Shown here: one piece after another, positions 5,812 to 8,903 of the stretch
Numbering within the stretch: position 1 is the stretch's first letter
How the letters are laid out: every line of letters begins with the position of its first letter
From: Bacteriovoracaceae bacterium
GTDB lineage: Bacteria > Bdellovibrionota > Bacteriovoracia > Bacteriovoracales > Bacteriovoracaceae
NCBI GenBank assembly: GCA_023954595.1
Contig: JAGSHJ010000107.1
Coordinates: 1-8,903, forward strand
Direction of reading: 5' to 3'
Length of the DNA stretch: 8,903 bases
Translations under genes and position numbers: made by a program
Notes under the pieces: model-generated
Seen by the model: the letters and a program-made list of their open reading frames with translations, nothing else
What the model was told of the DNA's origin: nothing
Database searches by the model: none

Positions 5812-6492
5812 ATGAAAACTCCAGTATTAATTCTGCTAGTATTCTCAAGTCTTGTTCATAGCAAGGGGCACTTCTCTGCGAGAAGATTAAGTCAACTCTC
5901 AGGGGATAAGGCGATAGTCCATACATCAAAGTCAGCATGGGATCAGGCCTATGCAAGACCATCATTTATATTTGGAAAAGCTCCTGCAAAATTTTTGGCT
6001 GAAAACTTTGACTACCTTCCACCAAACGCAAAAGTTTTGGACATGGGAATGGGAGAGGGAAGAAATGCGGTTTTCCTCGCTCAAAAAGGTCATCGTGTCA
6101 CAGGCATTGATATCTCAAGTGTGGCAATTAAGAAATCCCACATGCTTGCCAAAGAATTTGGCGTTAAGATCAAAGGGGTTGTGGCCTCTTTAGAGAAATA
6201 CAAAATACCTAAGAATTCGTTCGATGCAATTATTTGTTTCTACTACGTGGATAAAAAGCTCCTATCAAAAATGGAGCAATGGCTAAAGCCTGGTGGGGTT
6301 ATTATTTTTGAGGCCTTCACTGAAAAACAAAAACATGTTGAAAAGCATCAGAAGTATTCCGACGATCAATACCTGAAGCCTAAGGAATTATTAGGCCTGT
6401 TTGATGGGATGAATGTCCTGAAATACGAAGAACCTCTGCATGAGAAATCTTACCGTGCGAGTGTAATTTTGAGAAAACCTGAACAAATCTGA
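5812..6492 (+). CDS. Class I SAM-dependent methyltransferase with N-terminal signal peptide (226 aa)
   Basis: Residues 42-165 form a Rossmann-type methyltransferase core similar to TehB and small-molecule methyltransferases. It has WDQAYARPSFIFGKAP near the start, motif I VLDMGMGEGRN (75-85; Asp77 and the glycine loop bind SAM), an acidic strand end TGID (Asp100) for the ribose hydroxyls, FDAI (137-140), and KPGG (159-162) before a strand ending FEAFT. The first 18 residues (MKTPVLILLVFSSLVHSK) look like a Sec signal peptide, cleavable after VHS (15-17). A cytoplasmic enzyme would not need one. No other start codon lies between residue 1 and the core, and an in-frame TAG at 5764 closes the frame upstream, so the leader is not a start-site error. 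The ribosome-binding site is weak (AGAGAG at 5794-5799 or AGG at 5806-5808). The substrate is unknown. The QueD-like gene follows after 8 bp. Confidence 0.88.
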   Translation: MKTPVLILLVFSSLVHSKGHFSARRLSQLSGDKAIVHTSKSAWDQAYARPSFIFGKAPAKFLAENFDYLPPNAKVLDMGMGEGRNAVFLAQKGHRVTGIDISSVAIKKSHMLAKEFGVKIKGVVASLEKYKIPKNSFDAIICFYYVDKKLLSKMEQWLKPGGVIIFEAFTEKQKHVEKHQKYSDDQYLKPKELLGLFDGMNVLKYEEPLHEKSYRASVILRKPEQI

Positions 6493-6494
6493 GG
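6490..6494 (+). promoter_or_regulatory. Ribosome-binding site overlapping a stop codon; supports the GTG start
   Basis: TGAGG combines the methyltransferase stop (TGA, 6490-6492) with a GAGG Shine-Dalgarno (6491-6494), 6 nt before the GTG at 6501. The first in-frame ATG lies 45 codons into the gene, beyond the metal and catalytic motifs, so GTG must be the start. The overlap implies translational coupling. Confidence 0.75.
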
Positions 6495-6500
6495 TTCACT

Positions 6501-6941
6501 GTGAGTAAATTCATTTCTACAAAGCGCTTTATTGGATACCCATGTACACACAGACAGTGGAAGGCCGAATCACATTGCAAGTTTGTTCACGGCTATAGCC
6601 GAGAGTTTTACTTTGAGTTTGAATGCTCTGAAATGACTCAGGAGATGTGGGTTATGGACTTTGGTGGACTAAAAGAGGTTAAGGCCTTTTTAGATGAAAC
6701 TTTCGACCACACGTTTCTTGTGGCCCAGGATGATCCATACCTGGAAGAGTTTAGAAAGATGGACGAGCAAGGCATCATCCAAATGAGAATTCTTCCCAAT
6801 GCTGGAATGGAAGGAAGTGCTCTTTATGTCTATGAAAGGGTGCAAGAGATCGTTTCTAAGAAAACAAATAACCGAGTAAAAGTGATTAAAGTAGAAGTTC
6901 GTGAGAACGAGAAAAACTCGGCCATGTATATACCAAATTAG
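6501..6941 (+). CDS. 6-carboxytetrahydropterin synthase / 6-pyruvoyl-tetrahydropterin synthase family protein (QueD-like)
   Basis: This is a 146-aa member of the QueD/PTPS family (COG0720). In queuosine synthesis QueD converts 7,8-dihydroneopterin triphosphate to 6-carboxytetrahydropterin in the cytoplasm. Family landmarks are a Zn-site His17 (THRQW), the catalytic Cys26 four residues before His30 (C-K-F-V-H), VMDFGGLK (51-58), FDH with His70 of the catalytic relay, and Glu135 in VEVRENE near the C-terminus. In E. coli QueD the motif reads HGH, with both His binding zinc; here it reads HGY (30-32), and an extra His25 precedes the Cys. I recall a proteobacterial subfamily with RQW, SHC and HGY, so this is probably a subgroup trait rather than damage, but its reaction may differ. 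The gene is coupled to the upstream methyltransferase. No terminator is visible after it. Confidence 0.88.
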   Translation: MSKFISTKRFIGYPCTHRQWKAESHCKFVHGYSREFYFEFECSEMTQEMWVMDFGGLKEVKAFLDETFDHTFLVAQDDPYLEEFRKMDEQGIIQMRILPNAGMEGSALYVYERVQEIVSKKTNNRVKVIKVEVRENEKNSAMYIPN

Positions 6942-6974
6942 TCAACCGACAATTTAGTTCCGTCTTCAAAAAAT

Positions 6975-7003
6975 TTGGAAAGCGATATAAAGATTGGCAT
7001 AAT
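6975..7003 (+). promoter_or_regulatory. Sigma-70-type promoter placed almost on top of the next start codon
   Basis: TTGGAA (6975-6980; 4/6) is followed by exactly 17 nt and CATAAT (6998-7003; 5/6). Transcription would start at about 7010-7012, at the ATG (7012) itself, so the mRNA may be leaderless. An alternative -10 TATAAA (6986-6991) would leave a leader of about 15 nt, still without a Shine-Dalgarno. Confidence 0.5.
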
Positions 7004-7011
7004 ATTTCTAT

Positions 7012-7698
7012 ATGCTTAGGACTATCGCACTATTTATTCTTCTGACTTTATCTACCGGTTATTCAGCTACTACAGCTGATGCATCATCTGCAATGTTCTC
7101 AGGTAGGGTTTCTCTTATAAATAAAGACGCGAAGTTGATGAGAGTTAAAATCGACTTCGCTAATGCTCGCTATCTTAAGTCTCGCGATAGGGTCGAGTTT
7201 TGGAATGAAACTTATCCTGAAAAGAAGTGTCTATCCTATGTCGAGGGACGCTCTAGTGAGTATCTTCTTGTTAAAATTCCTCAATACACAAACTGCGTAA
7301 GTAACGTTCACTTGACGGTAGGCACTTATTTGAGACTGTATTCTCAAGACCTTGAGAGTAGTTTAAAGGTGGGGGCAGACCTGGTGGATATTCTACTTAA
7401 AAAACGGCTTGCTTTGAGGGCGAGATTGCTTCGCCATCAAAAAGCGTTGGATGGTTTTGTGGAGAAGGTTGATGCGTTAAATAAACGCTATGAAGTTCTA
7501 AGGCAAAAACTTGAGATTGAGTGGCAACAAGAACTTGCTGCATTGGAAGAGGATAAAACAGAAAACTATATGAGTTATAAACACTCCCAGGCAAGACTCA
7601 ACGAATTGGAGCATAAGCTTCAAAAGTATCGAATTGAAGATCAAAACCTGGTGGAAGATAGATGGTCTCTAGACCCAAAACTTTACTTTAAGAAATAG
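7012..7698 (+). CDS. Exported coiled-coil protein of unknown function (228 aa)
   Basis: No family is recognised. The N-terminus (MLRTIALFILLTLSTGYSA) is a clear Sec signal peptide with probable cleavage after YSA at residue 19, so the product is periplasmic or outer. Residues 28-110 look like a small beta-rich domain. It holds alternating hydrophobic strands such as RVSLIN, RVKIDF, RVEFWN and YLLVKI, and its two Cys (73 and 95) could form a disulfide. From about 115 to 212 the chain is strongly helical with heptad-like leucines and many charged residues, predicting a long coiled coil rich in Lys, Glu and Gln. It ends WSLDPKLYFKK. The start is chosen because it begins the signal peptide, although no Shine-Dalgarno precedes it. 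The ribosome-binding site of the following peptide-binding lipoprotein gene overlaps its stop codon, so the two are cotranscribed and probably act in the same compartment. Confidence 0.85.
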   Translation: MLRTIALFILLTLSTGYSATTADASSAMFSGRVSLINKDAKLMRVKIDFANARYLKSRDRVEFWNETYPEKKCLSYVEGRSSEYLLVKIPQYTNCVSNVHLTVGTYLRLYSQDLESSLKVGADLVDILLKKRLALRARLLRHQKALDGFVEKVDALNKRYEVLRQKLEIEWQQELAALEEDKTENYMSYKHSQARLNELEHKLQKYRIEDQNLVEDRWSLDPKLYFKK

Positions 7699-7700
7699 GA
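7697..7700 (+). promoter_or_regulatory. Ribosome-binding site overlapping the upstream stop codon
   Basis: AGGA (7697-7700) begins inside the TAG stop of the coiled-coil gene (7696-7698) and lies 6 nt before the ATG at 7707. This arrangement couples translation of the two genes and supports the chosen start. Confidence 0.7.
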
Positions 7701-7706
7701 AAAAAT

Positions 7707-8903
7707 ATGAAGTACTTATCGCTGGCCTTGATTGGCCTTTTTGTATTTGGCTGTCAGCCACGACCTAAAAGAAATATCGCCTTTTATACTAATATTTTAG
7801 GCGAGCCTACAACGCTACACCCACTCAAGGGAGCAAGTGATGGCTACACTGGAAGTGTAACAAGCTACATTATTGAGTCTTTGTTAACTAAAGATATTGA
7901 TACCTATGAATGGAAGCCTTCTTTGGCAACCGAGTGGGAGATCAGTGAGGATAAAAAGACATTCACTTTTAAACTTAGAAAAAATGTTAAATGGCATGAT
8001 GGAAAACCATTTACTGCAGAGGATGTTAAATGGTCATTTGATGCAATCTTTGACGATAAATATAAAGCTGTATCTTTAAGACCATACTATGAAGGCATCG
8101 AGAAAGTTGAAGTTCTAGATTCACATACCGTTCGATTTGTTGCCAAAACAAATTACTACAAAAACTTTGATATTGCTGCAGGACTTGAAATTCTACCAAA
8201 GCACTTTTATGAGCAAGATAAAGGCAAGGCCTTCTTTAATAAGAATGTGATTGGTACAGGGCCTTACAAGTTAGAGCTATATAAAAGAGGAAGTAGAGTT
8301 GTTTTGTTAAAAAATGAACAATGGTGGGGCTTTGAACTAGAAGACCAAAAAGAGTGGAACTTTCCAAAAATTGTAGTGCGCTTTGTAGGAGATCAAACCG
8401 TTGCCCTGGAGATGTTAAAAAAGGGAAGCTTGGACTTTCTAGGACTTAGGCCAGAGGCATATGTAAAAAAAGCTGTCGGCCCTAAATGGGGTAAAGAGGT
8501 TCATAAGGTCAGAACTTATAATAAGAGCCCTAAGGGATATAACTTTATCGGCTGGAACTTAAAGCATGACATTTTAAAAGATAAAAAAGTAAGACAAGCA
8601 CTCTATCATCTCGTAAATAGAAAACTCATGATCGATAAATTTGAGTTTGGATACTCTGTTCCTGCGGCAGGGCCTATTTATCCTGATAGCCCTTACCACG
8701 ATAAAAGCATAAAGCCTGTAGAGTATGACCCTAAAAAAGCATTGAAGATTCTAAGAGAGGCCGGGTGGAGAGACACTGATGGCGATAATGTTTTGGACAA
8801 GGTCATTAATGGACGTAAAAGAAATCTATCGATTACAATCTTGGAGCCATACGAAGGCTTCATGAAGTATCTCACAGTATTTAAAGAAGATGCTAAGAAA
8901 GCC
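7707..8903 (+). CDS. Peptide ABC transporter substrate-binding lipoprotein (SBP_bac_5, OppA/DppA-like), 3' end missing
   Basis: The frame is open for 399 codons to the window edge; family members usually have 500-600 aa, so roughly 100-200 residues are missing. The protein captures peptides in the periplasm and hands them to an ABC permease in the inner membrane. The signal peptide is short (1-15) with lipobox VFGC and the lipid-carrying Cys at 16. The family signature is clear: KPSLATEWEIS (70-80), then LRKNVKWHDGKPFTAEDVKW (90-109). Further typical segments are the GTGPYKL turn, NEQWWG, the VRQALYHLVNR block, and YDPKKALKILREAGW with DTDGDNVLD after it. No permease or ATPase gene is visible; they may follow outside the window. 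The gene is translationally coupled to the exported coiled-coil gene upstream. Family assignment is firm; peptide specificity cannot be read from the sequence. Confidence 0.95.
   Translation, partial: MKYLSLALIGLFVFGCQPRPKRNIAFYTNILGEPTTLHPLKGASDGYTGSVTSYIIESLLTKDIDTYEWKPSLATEWEISEDKKTFTFKLRKNVKWHDGKPFTAEDVKWSFDAIFDDKYKAVSLRPYYEGIEKVEVLDSHTVRFVAKTNYYKNFDIAAGLEILPKHFYEQDKGKAFFNKNVIGTGPYKLELYKRGSRVVLLKNEQWWGFELEDQKEWNFPKIVVRFVGDQTVALEMLKKGSLDFLGLRPEAYVKKAVGPKWGKEVHKVRTYNKSPKGYNFIGWNLKHDILKDKKVRQALYHLVNRKLMIDKFEFGYSVPAAGPIYPDSPYHDKSIKPVEYDPKKALKILREAGWRDTDGDNVLDKVINGRKRNLSITILEPYEGFMKYLTVFKEDAKKA

Noticed and set aside
7897..8079. 60-codon plus-strand open frame
   Set aside because: Out-of-frame shadow inside the SBP_bac_5 gene, which carries the family signature in this very region.

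Overview
The window is about 8.9 kb of AT-rich bacterial chromosome, tightly packed with genes. Several traits suggest Bdellovibrionota, probably a Bacteriovorax/Halobacteriovorax/Peredibacter-like predator: low GC, AGA as the main Arg codon even in groEL (16 of 18), many lipoprotein and signal-peptide genes with no recognisable homologue, and a promoter-like motif resembling the flagellar sigma factor (sigma-28/FliA) -10 box. The placement is an inference; no marker gene proves it. There is no sign of phage, IS element, CRISPR, tRNA or rRNA.

Left part (1-2207, minus strand): the 5' part of a short lipoprotein gene, preceded by a sigma-28-like promoter. Upstream of it is a complete CLC-type Cl-/H+ antiporter or channel with a C-terminal pair of CBS domains. 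A divergent intergenic region of about 200 bp separates this from the chaperonin operon.

Centre (2311-4451, plus strand): a sigma-70-type promoter, groES, groEL with the usual GGM tail, and a strong intrinsic terminator. No CIRCE operator is visible. Next comes the only long gene-free stretch (4452-4720). It is rich in inverted repeats, and one 11-bp arm far upstream is complementary to the sequence just before the next start codon.

Right part (4721-8903, plus strand): three small transcription units. (a) A 151-aa protein that may be a degenerate receiver domain, followed 3 bp later by a 185-aa protein with a very acidic tail. (b) A SAM-dependent methyltransferase that starts with a signal peptide, followed 8 bp later by a GTG-started QueD/PTPS-family protein whose HGH zinc motif reads HGY. 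(c) An exported coiled-coil protein, possibly translated from a leaderless mRNA, followed by an SBP_bac_5 peptide-binding lipoprotein that runs off the right edge. The ribosome-binding site of the latter overlaps the preceding stop codon.

The gro operon and CLC gene are housekeeping. The peptide-binding lipoprotein suits an organism living on protein breakdown products. I see no defined new multi-gene system. The best leads are the exported methyltransferase, the pseudo-receiver/acidic-tail pair and its structured leader, and the TGCCGATAGG motif found directly upstream of two start codons.
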